This document shows, piece by piece, positions 50,637-59,218 of a stretch of DNA of 64,000 nt (position 1 is the stretch's first letter; each line of letters begins with the position of its first letter). The stretch is from Amycolatopsis sp. CA-126428 (lineage in GTDB: Bacteria; Actinomycetota; Actinomycetes; Mycobacteriales; Pseudonocardiaceae), in contig NZ_PPHF01000123.1 of NCBI RefSeq assembly GCF_002904335.1, positions 153,156 through 217,155 of the forward strand, read 5' to 3'. The position numbers and the translations under genes are program-made. Below the pieces are notes generated by a model, which did no database searches, was not told where the DNA came from, and saw nothing but the letters and a program-made list of their open reading frames with translations.

Positions 50637-52061
50637 TCAGGCCACGACCTTCCGGGGCCGCCCCGGTCCGGTCTTCCCACTGATGAGGCCGATCGCAATC
50701 TGGGCACTGCGCTCCCCGAGCGGCCGCAGCGCCGGGTCACGGGCGAGCTGGCGGAGCACCTTGTCAATCGCCGGCTCGTAGTTCGACCTAGTAGCGCCGC
50801 CAGCGCCGGCCCGCCACATCCCCGTCTTCACGTCGTAGACCGTGGTAGCGAGCGTGCCCTCGAAGAACTGGTGCACCTTGATCCGCTCGCCTGCTTCGTT
50901 CTGCCCGTCGCGCAGAGCCTCCCGGTCCCACGGAAGCTTAGCAAGACCGTCGACTACGGCATGGGTGTTCAGCCCTTGGGCGGTGCCAGCGGCAATGGTG
51001 TTCGCGATAACGTGCAGTCCGGCGGCAGATGAGTGGACGTACCTCTTCTTGAACTCCGGCACTGTGATCTTTCCCGAAGCGATTTCTTTCCAGCCAGGCA
51101 CGGTCTCGTACGCATAGTCGAGAGTCGCGACGATATCTCTTCCGACCAGTGCGATCGCCGTGTCTTCCGTGACTCCCGCCGCCTTTGCGCGCGTCGCGAC
51201 GATTGCTGAGAGCAGCGTCTCCCGCTGCTCCGGAGTTCGGTCACGGACTCCGACTCCAGCCATTGATGCGGCCGCCGAACGCACCGCTGCTGCCGGGTAG
51301 AGGTCGTCGAACTTGCGCCCCTTCTTGGCGGCCAGCGCGCGCGATGCGGTCGTCGAGAGGTAGGAGACGCGACTGTCGAGAAGACGTGACTGCCGGGTCA
51401 CGTACAGGCCCAGCCGGTTCTGGCACGTGCTCTTGTCCATCACCGCGATGAGGTTGGGCGAGATCGGCTTCGTCGAACCCATCCGCACGAAGATCGTCGA
51501 GAGGATGTCCGCGTCGCTCTCCAGTAGCATCGTCATCTCGACCGATGTCTTCTCAAGGTACTGACGAACCTTGCCTGCATCGCCGTCTTCAGCGTTCTTC
51601 ACGGTCGGCCACACCGTTGTTGCCATCCTGATTCGGTGCTGACCGTCCTCCACTACTGGGTTCGGGGCGTCCTCGTGCACGGTGGCGTACACCAGAGAGA
51701 CGTGCTCGCTGATCTTCTGAAGAACCTCAATCTTGACATCTTTCTTCGCCAGAGCCACCGTGAGTGTTCCGAGATACGGGCGGTCCGTGGATCGGATCCC
51801 GTCGGCGATTTTCTTGACGTGCGCCTCGGTGATGTCGCGGTTTCCGTGTTGCGTGTCGTCGTCGACATCGAAGTCGTTGCGGTTGAGCAGTCGGTCGAAT
51901 GTGAAGCGTTCGGCGATCTCGACGAACGGGACCTCGAAGGTCAACTTGGGCATGACGCCGGCGTAGGTCATAAACGCCAGCTTCTGGAACTTGATGCCCG
52001 AACGGATCTTGGAGCCCCGGAGGGCGTCAAGATCAAGCTCGTTGGGCGTGTCGTCGGACAC
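50637..52061 (-). CDS. DGQHR-domain (DndB-like) cargo protein
   Basis: 474 residues, GTG start after AGAAGGTAGG. The key motif VVEDGQHRIRMA has DGQHR at 139-143; with the preceding LLNRNDFDVDDDTQHGNRDITEAH region (split about 58-81) this is the ParB-like fold of DGQHR/DndB proteins. DndB regulates DNA phosphorothioation in dnd systems, but no dndCDE genes are here, so this is an orphan. The Lys/Arg-rich tail GKTGPGRPRK resembles an AT-hook. It lies alone between the int stump and int, with its own terminator and a 22-nt palindrome 128 nt upstream. It is lower in GC than its neighbours. Defence or self-regulation are guesses. Confidence 0.72.
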   Translation of the reverse strand: MSDDTPNELDLDALRGSKIRSGIKFQKLAFMTYAGVMPKLTFEVPFVEIAERFTFDRLLNRNDFDVDDDTQHGNRDITEAHVKKIADGIRSTDRPYLGTLTVALAKKDVKIEVLQKISEHVSLVYATVHEDAPNPVVEDGQHRIRMATTVWPTVKNAEDGDAGKVRQYLEKTSVEMTMLLESDADILSTIFVRMGSTKPISPNLIAVMDKSTCQNRLGLYVTRQSRLLDSRVSYLSTTASRALAAKKGRKFDDLYPAAAVRSAAASMAGVGVRDRTPEQRETLLSAIVATRAKAAGVTEDTAIALVGRDIVATLDYAYETVPGWKEIASGKITVPEFKKRYVHSSAAGLHVIANTIAAGTAQGLNTHAVVDGLAKLPWDREALRDGQNEAGERIKVHQFFEGTLATTVYDVKTGMWRAGAGGATRSNYEPAIDKVLRQLARDPALRPLGERSAQIAIGLISGKTGPGRPRKVVA

Positions 52062-52188
52062 GGGTAACCTACCTTCTGCGAACCAGGCGTTCGCGATCAG
52101 CGGCCCGGCGTCTGCGACTCCCCACGAGCATGGACGCCGGGCCGCGCTGTGTTATGCGTCACGCACGCTAGCAGGCAAAATCCCAGCA

Positions 52189-52210
52189 GAAAATAGGCCG
52201 GCCTATTTTC
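52189..52210. promoter_or_regulatory. 22-nt perfect palindrome upstream of the DGQHR gene
   Basis: GAAAATAGGCC is followed without spacer by GGCCTATTTTC, its exact reverse complement; outer AAAAT (52177) and ATTTT (52217) boxes extend the symmetry on both sides. It lies in the 385-nt non-coding gap between the DGQHR gene and int, in AT-rich DNA, 128 nt before the DGQHR start. Most likely an operator for a dimeric repressor, possibly the DGQHR protein itself. Nothing else in the gap is recognisable. Confidence 0.75.
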
Positions 52211-52446
52211 GACCGAATTTTCACGGTGTGGTTCCGGTTGGTCACCGGTTGCGACTGGGGCTGCCGAAACGCAGGTGCAGGCTTGCAGTAAGTCGTGCGG
52301 CCAGCTGCGGGCGTTTCAAGCGGGGTGCTGGGTGTCGCGCGGGCGGGATCGGGGTTGGGTGGACGGTACGCTTCGTGGACGGTCGTCGTGCTCAGTAGCT
52401 CGATCAAGCTTGGTCAGGTAGTTCGTGTCAGCCTGCAGGTTCATGA

Positions 52447-53697
52447 TCAAGCAGTCTCCAAGACGTCGCTGCCACCAGGCCGCCCGAACACCGCGTCACT
52501 GGCCTGCCGAGCCCGCTGGTGGCTCGACGGGACCAGGTGCGTGTACGTCCGCAGCGTGAAGCCCGCGTCGGAGTGCCCCAGGTACTCAGCCAACTCCTTG
52601 ATCGAGACCGCGCGGGACAGGAGGGTCGACGCGTAGAAGTGCCGCAGCGCGTGCATGCCGTCGGCCCGGCCACGGTGGGTGGTCTCTGACTCCCTGAACC
52701 CGCCCTGCCAGACGACCTTGGTGAAGAGGTCGCCGGTGTACAGGCGGCCGGCCTCGCCGGTGACGAGCAGCCGGACCGTGACCCGATCGCCGTCGGGCTT
52801 CTTCCACGGAAGCGTGACAGCGGTCGCCGGGAACCGGTCGTCGTTGTCGTCGATCTCCGCCAGCAGGGCGGGGGAGAGCGGCACCGTCCGCGTCTTGCCG
52901 CCCTTCGGCGGAGCGAACATCATCACGCCCTTGACGGTCTTGATCTGCCGCTGAACGCGGACCACCATCTCCTCCCGGTCGATGTCGTCCGGCGAGAAGC
53001 CCAGAATCTCGCCCTGACGCAGCCCGAGCCCGGACCCGAGCGGGACGACAACGCGGAACCGCTCACCAAGCCCGGTCCGCACCTTGTGCACTCGCTCTTC
53101 CGGTCAGACCACGACCTGCGGACTGCTGCCCACCGGCCGCCGAACGGTCTTCGCCTGACAGGGGTTCTCCCGGATCAACTTGTCGTCGATCGCCGAGTCC
53201 AGGACGCCGGTCACGATGGTAAACAGCACAACCTGATAGTTGGCCGCGAGCCGCTTCTCTTCCATCACGCCAAGCCAGTCACGAATGGTCGACGGCTTGA
53301 TCTGCCCGAACTTCAGGTGCCCGAATACCGGGTAGATCTGGCTTTCGAGTCGGCTACGCAGAATCTCCCGGGTTGCCGGGTCGGGTGACTGCGCCTTGAG
53401 CCAGTTCTCAGCTTGTTGCCGAAACGTCTTGGACGACGAGCGTGGATCGATGTACTTGTCCTCGCGCTTGTCCGACTCCACGCCGATGAGGAAGTCGTCC
53501 GCGCGCTTCTTTTGCTTGTCAGGGAACGACTTCGAACGCTCCTCGCCGTCCGGGTCGAGGTAGCGCACCTTGTACCGCAGGCCGATGCCGTACAGCTCAG
53601 TCTTTTCGAGCACTGGCTTTCCCCGCCCGTTCAGGAGAACCTTCCCAGTCTCCTTGTCACGGGCAGGGCGGTACCAGCGATCTTGGATGTGTCCCAT
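52447..53697 (-). pseudogene. int: Tyrosine integrase with internal stop codon
   Basis: Would be 416 residues. N-half: AP2-like/SAM-like core-binding region (YKVRYLDPDGEERSKSFPDK, RLESQIYPVFGHLKFGQIKPS). C-half: catalytic domain with Arg in GLGLRQGEILG, H-x-x-R in HALRHFYAS, His in YLGHSD and Tyr in RTYTHLVP. Both halves are in one frame, separated by TGA at 53104-53106 in the segment QVVV-stop-PEERVHKV; relatives have Trp here (V-W-[ST]-P-E-x-V), so TGG changed to TGA. The catalytic half lacks a good start, so integrase is probably inactive. Overlaps xis as TGATG. Confidence 0.88.
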
Positions 53698-53885
53698 CAG
53701 GCTGCCGCCTCCCCGTTGACCCAGGCTTGGACCTTGGCCGGGTCGTAGCGGAGATGACGGCCGATCTTCCGGACCGGCGGACCCTCGCCGCGCCACTTCC
53801 ACTGGTAGAGCGTCTTGACCGGGACGCCAAGGTAGGCGGACACGTCGTCAACCGACCAGAGCCGATCCGTGTTGCTGATGTTCAT
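53697..53885 (-). CDS. xis: Excisionase (Xis-type winged HTH protein)
   Basis: 62 residues, start ATG with AGGGGGAAC ahead. LWSVDDVSAYLGVPVKTLYQWKWRG is the helix-turn-helix of the MerR-like/excisionase family, followed by the wing GPPVRKIGRHLRYDP and AKVQAWV. Bends attachment-site DNA to direct the integrase to excision. Its stop overlaps the integrase start, the usual AICE arrangement. Intact. Confidence 0.88.
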   Translation of the reverse strand: MNISNTDRLWSVDDVSAYLGVPVKTLYQWKWRGEGPPVRKIGRHLRYDPAKVQAWVNGEAAA

Positions 53886-53898
53886 CTGTTCCCCCTGG

Positions 53899-55534
53899 TT
53901 AGGCTGCGAGCTGAGTTGCCGAAGTTTCCGGGCCGTCCCCAGGTGGTCCGGCGGCTGCGAGTAGCGCGCGGTCGTACTCGGCCTTCCACGTGATCCGTTC
54001 CGCGATGGCGCGCATGACCAGATGCGGCCGAGGCGGGACCTGTGGGTCGCCGGGCTCGACTTTGCGCCAGACCAGCCGGGCCGGGTCGGGCTGTGGCTTC
54101 TCGATCCCGATCGCCGCCAACGCCTGTGTCACAAGGGCTTTCCGGTCGGCCTTGTGGTCGTCGAGGGTCTTCCCGGACCACTTCCGCGACACCAACACCC
54201 GACGACCGGGCAGCCCAAGCGTGGTCCGCCGGTGAGCGCGGCCCTTGCAATGCCCCGGCGTGGTCTTGCTGCCCGCGCCTTTCGGCTGAACCCCGTACAA
54301 CAGCCAGACCGCGCACCGGGGCGAGCACGGCGTCACCGACAGCTCGGCGTGCAGCCGGTCATGGTGATCCCGCAGCCGCGCTGTGTCCGCCTCGACCACT
54401 TCACCGGTGGACTTGGTGAGGTACTTGGTCAGGTAGCCGATGTGGCGGCCGGCCTCTTCGGTCCCGCCAAGGATGCCCTTCGAATGCACCTGCCGCCCGA
54501 ACACGACGACATGCGCCGGGTCCTCCACCGCTTCCACGGCGTCATCCCAGCTGGTCAGCGGTTCCCGGGTGTCCGGGTCCAGGAACGCGCGGGTGTCCGG
54601 ATCCCAGACCGGCAGTCGGTCGGTGTAGACCACCTGGTCGTGGTTGGGCCACCAGACCTGGTGATACGTGGCTTCGGTGACCTGCCGGATCACGTCGTGC
54701 GGGATCGCCCCACGGATCGCCGCGTGCAGGTGCGGAAGCCGTCCGCTTCTGCGGCTCAACCGTGGCGAAGTACTGCGCGTCCCAGCCGACGACCCGGCGC
54801 AGGTTCTGCCACCACCGATCCACCAGCGCCGAGAAGTGCACCGCATCCCGGGCCGCCCGCCGGTAGTCGTACCGGGACGGGTCCACCGGGGCGCCATCGC
54901 GGACCGGGCCGTAGGAGTCGCAGGTCAGCGTCACAAACATGGACGGCCGGAACTTCCCGGCGAACTCCCTGCCGACGGTGGTCTTGGCGACCTTCTGCCG
55001 GGGCAGGTTTGGCGCGTCCTGCCGACGACGGGTCGACCGCTTCACGCCTCGTTTGGTCGGGACGTCGAGGGCGGGCAGCCGGCCCCGCATCCCGAGTTGC
55101 CGAAGTTCCGCATCAACCCCGGCGACCTCCTCCCGCAGTTCCTCGGCTTCGGCCTGGTCGTGCTCGACCACCTCCCGATACGCCGCCACCAAGTCCGCCC
55201 GGTAGGTCAACAGCTCCTTGTGATCCTCCGACGGCGGCTCGGCCGCGAGATTGGGTTCTTCGGTCATGTGCCAGCCTTCGCGGCATTGGGCCTGCCGCAG
55301 GGCCTTCGCCTTCCGCGCACACGGCAGGCACACCGACTCCACGGTGGACCCGCAGGGCACGGGGACGTAGCGGAGTTCGCCGGTCTCGGTGTCGCCGACC
55401 TCCATCGTGAACGGGCGGACGCAGACGCCGTGCTTCTCCGCCGTCGCCCGAATCACGTCGGCCGCGAGCGGTGTCCGCATCCGTTCGGCCCGCGTCCCAG
55501 CAGTGGCCGGCTGGGTCTGTTCCTGGTCGGTCAT
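53899..55534 (-). pseudogene. rep: AICE replication initiator (RepSA-like), frameshifted
   Basis: Would be about 544 residues. N-part: Cys-rich CGSTVESVCLPCARKAKALRQAQCREGW (split about 63-90), MFVTLTCDSYGPVRDG and QYFATVEPQKR; the rolling-circle initiator motif then continues in another frame as LPHLHAAIRGAIP (H-x-H metal ligands). The shift is at about 54739-54743, where one extra G in ACGGCTT would restore QKR-T-LPHLHAA if removed. The C-part has GYLTKYLTKS with the catalytic Tyr and CSPRCAVWLLYG. The start overlaps the upstream stop (TGATGA). Replication of an excised form is probably lost. Confidence 0.85.
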
Positions 55535-55923
55535 CAGGCGGCCACCTCCCCGGAGCGGGTCCATTGCCGGAGCACGAACACGGGCATGTCCTGCCGCGAC
55601 CCGGCGGGCAGGTCCAGGAACAGATCCTCGGAGAAGTCGACCGCGCCGTAGACGCGGACCGGGACCCCGCAGGGCATCCGGCCGCTGACGATCAGATGGA
55701 CCGACGTTCCAGCGGGTGTCCGCCAGATCTGCGCAGAGACCTCATCCAGCGTCTCGGCCCAGGTCACCAGCGCCGACGCCACCTCGGGCAGCTCCCGCCG
55801 GGCACCGAGCTGCACCCAGATCGGGTCCGGACCCGACGTCACGTTCACCGACGCCACCGGACCCAACACGTGCAAGTCGAGGTGATCCCGGATTGCGTCG
55901 AGAAAGACCATGGTCGTGTTCAC
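55534..55923 (-). CDS. Conserved AICE hypothetical between translocase and rep
   Basis: 129 residues, GTG start overlapping the translocase stop as GTGA; its stop overlaps the rep ATG. Soluble, acidic, with VNVTSGPDPIWVQLGARRELPEV and VSAQIWRTPAGTSVHLIVSGRM. A gene of this size in this place is common in Pseudonocardiaceae AICEs, but I know no function. Coupling on both sides suggests a role in transfer or replication. Confidence 0.65.
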   Translation of the reverse strand: MNTTMVFLDAIRDHLDLHVLGPVASVNVTSGPDPIWVQLGARRELPEVASALVTWAETLDEVSAQIWRTPAGTSVHLIVSGRMPCGVPVRVYGAVDFSEDLFLDLPAGSRQDMPVFVLRQWTRSGEVAA

Positions 55924-57483
55924 GCCGCCACCCCTTCGCCGCCGAGCACGGGCCGAGCTACGCCGCCGTTGGTGACGTAGTGCTCCAGGGCCTTCACCGT
56001 GTCGTCGCCGACCCACCCGGCCCGGATGCGCAGGGGTTCGCGGATGCCCTCGCCCCACACGTAGCCGACCCCGGCTTCGGAGTCGCCGATCCGGTTGGCC
56101 CACGCGCCCCGTTCATACGCGCCGTCTCCGAGGACCATGCCGACGTGCGTCTTCGAGGTCACCCGCAGGCACACGCGGCGGGTGAACAGCTCGCGGACCG
56201 GGACCGTGTCCTTCGTCGGTTCCTGGACGTAGCCCCGCACGGTGATCCCGAGCGCCCGCCCCTGCGTGGTCAGCAGGGCAACCCGTTCGACAATCTGATC
56301 GCGGATCTTGCGGTCGGTGTACTTGGTCAGGGCGCCGATCTCGTCGAACTCGAGCAGCTCCAGCGGGTGTTCGGCACTGATCGGGACAGTCCGCAGGCGT
56401 CCGGCGAACTCAGCTTTGCGAGCCTCCATCGTGCCCACGAGGTCGTCCAGGACCTCGATCGCGTCCTTACCGGACACCGCGTACCGAGCGAAGATCCCGC
56501 GCCCGTAGGCCAGTTCCATGCCCTTGGGATCGATCCCGGACACGCGGACCACGCCCGCGCGGATCGCCGGGGCCGCCGACACCAGCGGACACCACATCAC
56601 CGAGTTCTTCCCCGCGCCCGAAGCACCGGCCGTCAGGCAGTGCGCGCCGGAACCGGACAGCGGGACTCGCCAGTCCTGCCCGTATTCGGTGTGGCCGGAC
56701 CACACGCGCCGGAGATCCACACCGATCGCGTCAGCCGCCAGCAGATCGGGCACCGGCAGCGAGTGCACGACCGAGCCGAGCAGGTCCCGCCGCTGGAAGT
56801 CGACCGACACCACGTTGGGCTCCAGCTCCCGCACCTGGCAGCGGGCGACCCTCCGCGCCGACGCCAGCGCACGAGCGGCCTCGTCGAAATCCTCCGGCTT
56901 CTGGCCGGCCACCAGCTGAACCCGCACCTCATCCCACGACGGCCCCGACCGGACGCCGAGGACCTTCGGCATCTGCACTCCGGCTTGCCGAGCGATCGCC
57001 CGGGGAGGCCTTCCGGCGACCTACCAGGTTCACCGTCACTTCCACCGGCAGCACGTCATCGCGGACGCTCAGGCCGCAAGCGTGCAGCCAGCCGGGGAGC
57101 TTGCGTCCGTAGACCGCCCAACGAGCCCACCACGAGCGCAGGAACCGCCAGCACCACTGATCGAACGACACGATGTCGACCAATCGCCACAGGCCGAGGA
57201 TTAGCGCCAGGCCGCCGAGGATGAGCACGGGCGACAGCCAGCCCAGCCACACGCTCCACAGGTAGACGGCGACTACGGCAAGGCTTGTCCGCCAGCGCGT
57301 CACCACCTGCGCCAGCAGCCAGAACGCCGCCTTGCAGGCCCACCACAGGGCGACGAACACAACCACCATCGCGGCCAGCGCCTCGACCACCGACGCCAAC
57401 GCGCGACCGATCTTGTGCAGCACCCAGACACCCAGCCCCAGCACACCCAGGGCCACCACGACGAATCCCGGAGACAGGGTCAT
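55920..57483 (-). pseudogene. FtsK/SpoIIIE-type conjugative DNA translocase (TraB/TraSA-like), frameshifted
   Basis: Would be about 520 residues. N-part (from ATG 57483): helices TLSPGFVVVALGVLGLGVWVL, ALAAMVVVFVALWWACKAAFWLL and LGWLSPVLILGGLALILGL (all 19-23 residues, membrane anchor). Near 57002-57005 an extra C in a CCCC run shifts the frame; the C-part resumes with ARQAGVQMPKVLGVRSGPSWDEV and holds Walker A TAGASGAGKNSV and Walker B LELLEFDE. Such pumps move double-stranded DNA between mycelia. The C-part alone could only start inside the motor domain. Confidence 0.83.
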
Positions 57484-57650
57484 CACCGGCCACCTCGCAA
57501 CACCGCCGAGAGATCCAGCGGCAACGCGCCCAAGCAGGGGGCGCACTTGGTCTCACCCGGCAGCAGCCGAGCGAACCGCTTGCATTCCGCGCAGCGCGAG
57601 CGGGTGACCCCCACTGGCGCACGGTTGTTGCCATCGTCTAGCGTTTGCAT
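57483..57650 (-). CDS. 55-residue zinc-ribbon-like protein
   Basis: ATG at 57650 with GAGGTG ahead, stop overlapping the translocase start (TGATG). Two C-x-x-C pairs, SRCAECKRFARLLPGE and TKCAPCLGAL, 14 residues apart, form a probable zinc ribbon. Too short for many gene finders. In line with the transfer operon and translationally coupled to the translocase. Confidence 0.7.
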   Translation of the reverse strand: MQTLDDGNNRAPVGVTRSRCAECKRFARLLPGETKCAPCLGALPLDLSAVLRGGR

Positions 57651-57653
57651 TGT

Positions 57654-57770
57654 TCACACCTCGCGGTTGTGGACAGCGCAGGAGCGGCATGGTTGGTAGC
57701 CGAGTTTCCGCTTCTGCGCCTTACGGTTCCGCGTCGCCGGAAGAGGACGCGTTTCATCGCCGCACGTCAT
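57654..57770 (-). CDS. 38-residue Cys-containing small protein
   Basis: ATG at 57770, stop at 57654-57656, 3 nt before the zinc-ribbon gene; its last codons supply that gene's ribosome-binding site. The C-terminal GYQPCRSCAVHNREV has a C-x-x-C and a third Cys at residue 3; many Lys/Arg. Similar tiny zinc-finger-like genes are common in AICEs. No experimental family known to me. Confidence 0.5.
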   Translation of the reverse strand: MTCGDETRPLPATRNRKAQKRKLGYQPCRSCAVHNREV

Positions 57771-57820
57771 AGCGCGCGTTTTTCGTTGCAATGTTTGACT
57801 GTCCGTGTGTCTACACAGGA

Positions 57821-58069
57821 CTATTTAGACTCCGACTTGCCGCCCTGGATCTGCGCCGACACCTCCCCCGCCTTCCGCCGCTCGTAAGCCGCCCAGTACA
57901 ACGCCTCGTGGTGATGCCCCCGGTCGACGTCGGCAACCTTCTTGTACATCCGCGCGTTCGCCTGCCGGAAGGCCAGCCACACTGCCGGGTTCGCGTCCGG
58001 CGCCGGAAGACGCTCCGTTGCGATCTCGTGCGCGTCCCGCAGTGTGCGCGGCTCAACCGGCTTGCTCAT
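57821..58069 (-). CDS. AMED_5909-like small AICE protein
   Basis: 82 residues from ATG 58069: TLRDAHEIATERLPAPDANPAVWLAFRQANARMYKKVADVDRGHHHEALYWA (split over the first 65). The D-A-H-E ... P-D-A-x-P-x-V-W-L and DRGHHHEA patterns recall the AMED_5909 family found on Amycolatopsis elements; function unknown. Starts inside the last codons of the upstream gene. The 50 nt after its stop contain only AT-rich sequence. Confidence 0.65.
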   Translation of the reverse strand: MSKPVEPRTLRDAHEIATERLPAPDANPAVWLAFRQANARMYKKVADVDRGHHHEALYWAAYERRKAGEVSAQIQGGKSESK

Positions 58070-58328
58070 CACGCACCAGCCGAGCCGCCGCGCGAGCTTC
58101 GAGGAGCGCCGCCAGGTCCTCCGCGCCGTCGCGGAGCTGGCGAAGGAACTTCACGCAGGCTGGCCACATCGCCGGGTCGTCCGGCGGCCGCAGCATCACC
58201 ACGCACGGCGGCCCCGCGAGCGCCAGCATCGGCGGATGCGTCGGGTCCGAACCAGTCTCCTCGACCGTCAGTTCCGCTTCCCGCCCGACGATCCACGTCA
58301 CGCCGAGCCCGTCCCAGTTGGCCGTCAT
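58053..58328 (-). CDS. 91-residue AICE hypothetical
   Basis: Starts at ATG 58328: TANWDGLGVTWIVGREAELTVEE and PCVVMLRPPDDPAMWPACVKFLRQLRDGAEDLAALLEARAAA (in two blocks). Amphipathic C-terminal helix; no known motif. Overlaps the following gene by 17 nt and lies within the long open frame of the preceding one. Confidence 0.55.
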   Translation of the reverse strand: MTANWDGLGVTWIVGREAELTVEETGSDPTHPPMLALAGPPCVVMLRPPDDPAMWPACVKFLRQLRDGAEDLAALLEARAAARLVRDEQAG

Positions 58329-58620
58329 GCCGCCCCGCCTTGCTTGCCCATTCCTTCGACAGCTCTTCGAACCCCTCGGCGGCTGACTCCAGAGCCGCGA
58401 CGCACCACCAGGGCAGACCTCGCGACTTGGCCAGCTCATGCCACGCTCGCGACACCCGATGTGCCGCACTCGCCTTGTTCTCGGCGTTCGTCGGCGACAG
58501 CACCGCAGACCCGTGCTCCCAGGCCGCCATGTAGTCGCGGTACGCCTGCTCCCACGCCCGGACCAGCTCGTGAAACGCCGCAGCATTGCGAACCGGTCCG
58601 GACGTGTTCATGTTGCTCAC
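58069..58620 (-). CDS. AICE hypothetical, probably extended by loss of its stop
   Basis: GTG start overlapping the pra stop. The first ~90 residues look like a real protein (FHELVRAWEQAYRDYMAAWE, LAKSRGLPWWCVAALESAAEGFEEL), of a type seen on related elements. The remaining ~90 (Gly/Arg/Ala-rich) read through the next gene in another frame and are probably not native; a 1-nt shift near 58350 would give an end ...GKQGGAA-stop overlapping the next ATG. So the gene may itself be frameshifted. Confidence 0.5.
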   Translation of the reverse strand: MSNMNTSGPVRNAAAFHELVRAWEQAYRDYMAAWEHGSAVLSPTNAENKASAAHRVSRAWHELAKSRGLPWWCVAALESAAEGFEELSKEWASKAGRHDGQLGRARRDVDRRAGSGTDGRGDWFGPDASADAGARGAAVRGDAAAAGRPGDVASLREVPSPAPRRRGGPGGAPRSSRGGSAGA

Positions 58621-59078
58621 GCCGCCTTGGTCGACGCTTCACCGGTCGCGGTCGACCGCGTGGACTTGGACCCGGAACCGCTTTCGGCCGCCTTGAAGCC
58701 GGTCGCACGGAAGGCGTAGGACAGGTACTTGAACTCCCCCTGCCCGGCCACCTTCGCTTCGGCCGTCAAACCCTCCAGCTCGATCGGGCGCATGCCCGGC
58801 AGCGCCTCCGACGTCAGGGGAACCGGCTGGACGTCGGCCAAAAGCGTGATCTCGAACGAAGCGCGCTTCGCCTTGGTCTCGTCCGGGTCGGTGACGGTGG
58901 CCTTCCACTGCCGCTTGCCGGTGGCTTCGTCGACCCGCTGCCGAGCCGGACGACCCGCTGCCCGGTCTTCCCGAGACTGGTATTCGTTGTCGGGTGCCAC
59001 CTCGCCCACCAGCACCAAGCCCTGCGGAAACGCGTTGTCGAACTCGATCGGGAACCGGTGTCCCTTCATGATCGCCAT
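58617..59078 (-). CDS. Pra-like activator of AICE replication, integration and excision
   Basis: 153 residues: HRFPIEFDNAFPQGLVLVGEV, then VDEATGKRQWKATVTDPDE, ITLLADVQPVPL, ELEGLTAEAKV and YLSYAFRATGF, the pattern of 'plasmid replication, integration and excision activator' proteins related to pSAM2 Pra. First gene of the leftward operon; three palindromes stand between it and the divergent GntR gene. In pSAM2, KorSA represses pra, which fits this layout. The tail is Ser/Thr/Lys-rich. Confidence 0.75.
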   Translation of the reverse strand: MAIMKGHRFPIEFDNAFPQGLVLVGEVAPDNEYQSREDRAAGRPARQRVDEATGKRQWKATVTDPDETKAKRASFEITLLADVQPVPLTSEALPGMRPIELEGLTAEAKVAGQGEFKYLSYAFRATGFKAAESGSGSKSTRSTATGEASTKAA

Positions 59079-59124
59079 GTCAGAGGCCCTTTCTCAGCCG
59101 TTTGCGGCCTTGTCGCCGCTCCCC

Positions 59125-59172
59125 TTGGTATGCCGAGGTCCTTCTAGGTATACCAAGATTTGGCATGCCAAG
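59125..59172. promoter_or_regulatory. Three operator-like palindromes between pra and the GntR gene
   Basis: TTGGTATGCCGAGG (59125), TAGGTATACCAAG (59145) and TTGGCATGCCAA (59160, perfect) share the core GG[TC]AT[AG]CC; centres are 20 and 15 nt apart. They occupy the 140-nt divergent promoter region. By analogy with pSAM2 KorSA/pra they should be GntR-repressor sites controlling both directions. Confidence 0.75.
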
Positions 59173-59218
59173 TCAACTAAGCTGATCAAGCAGGCCCGAA
59201 CCAGGCAGGAGAGCGACC

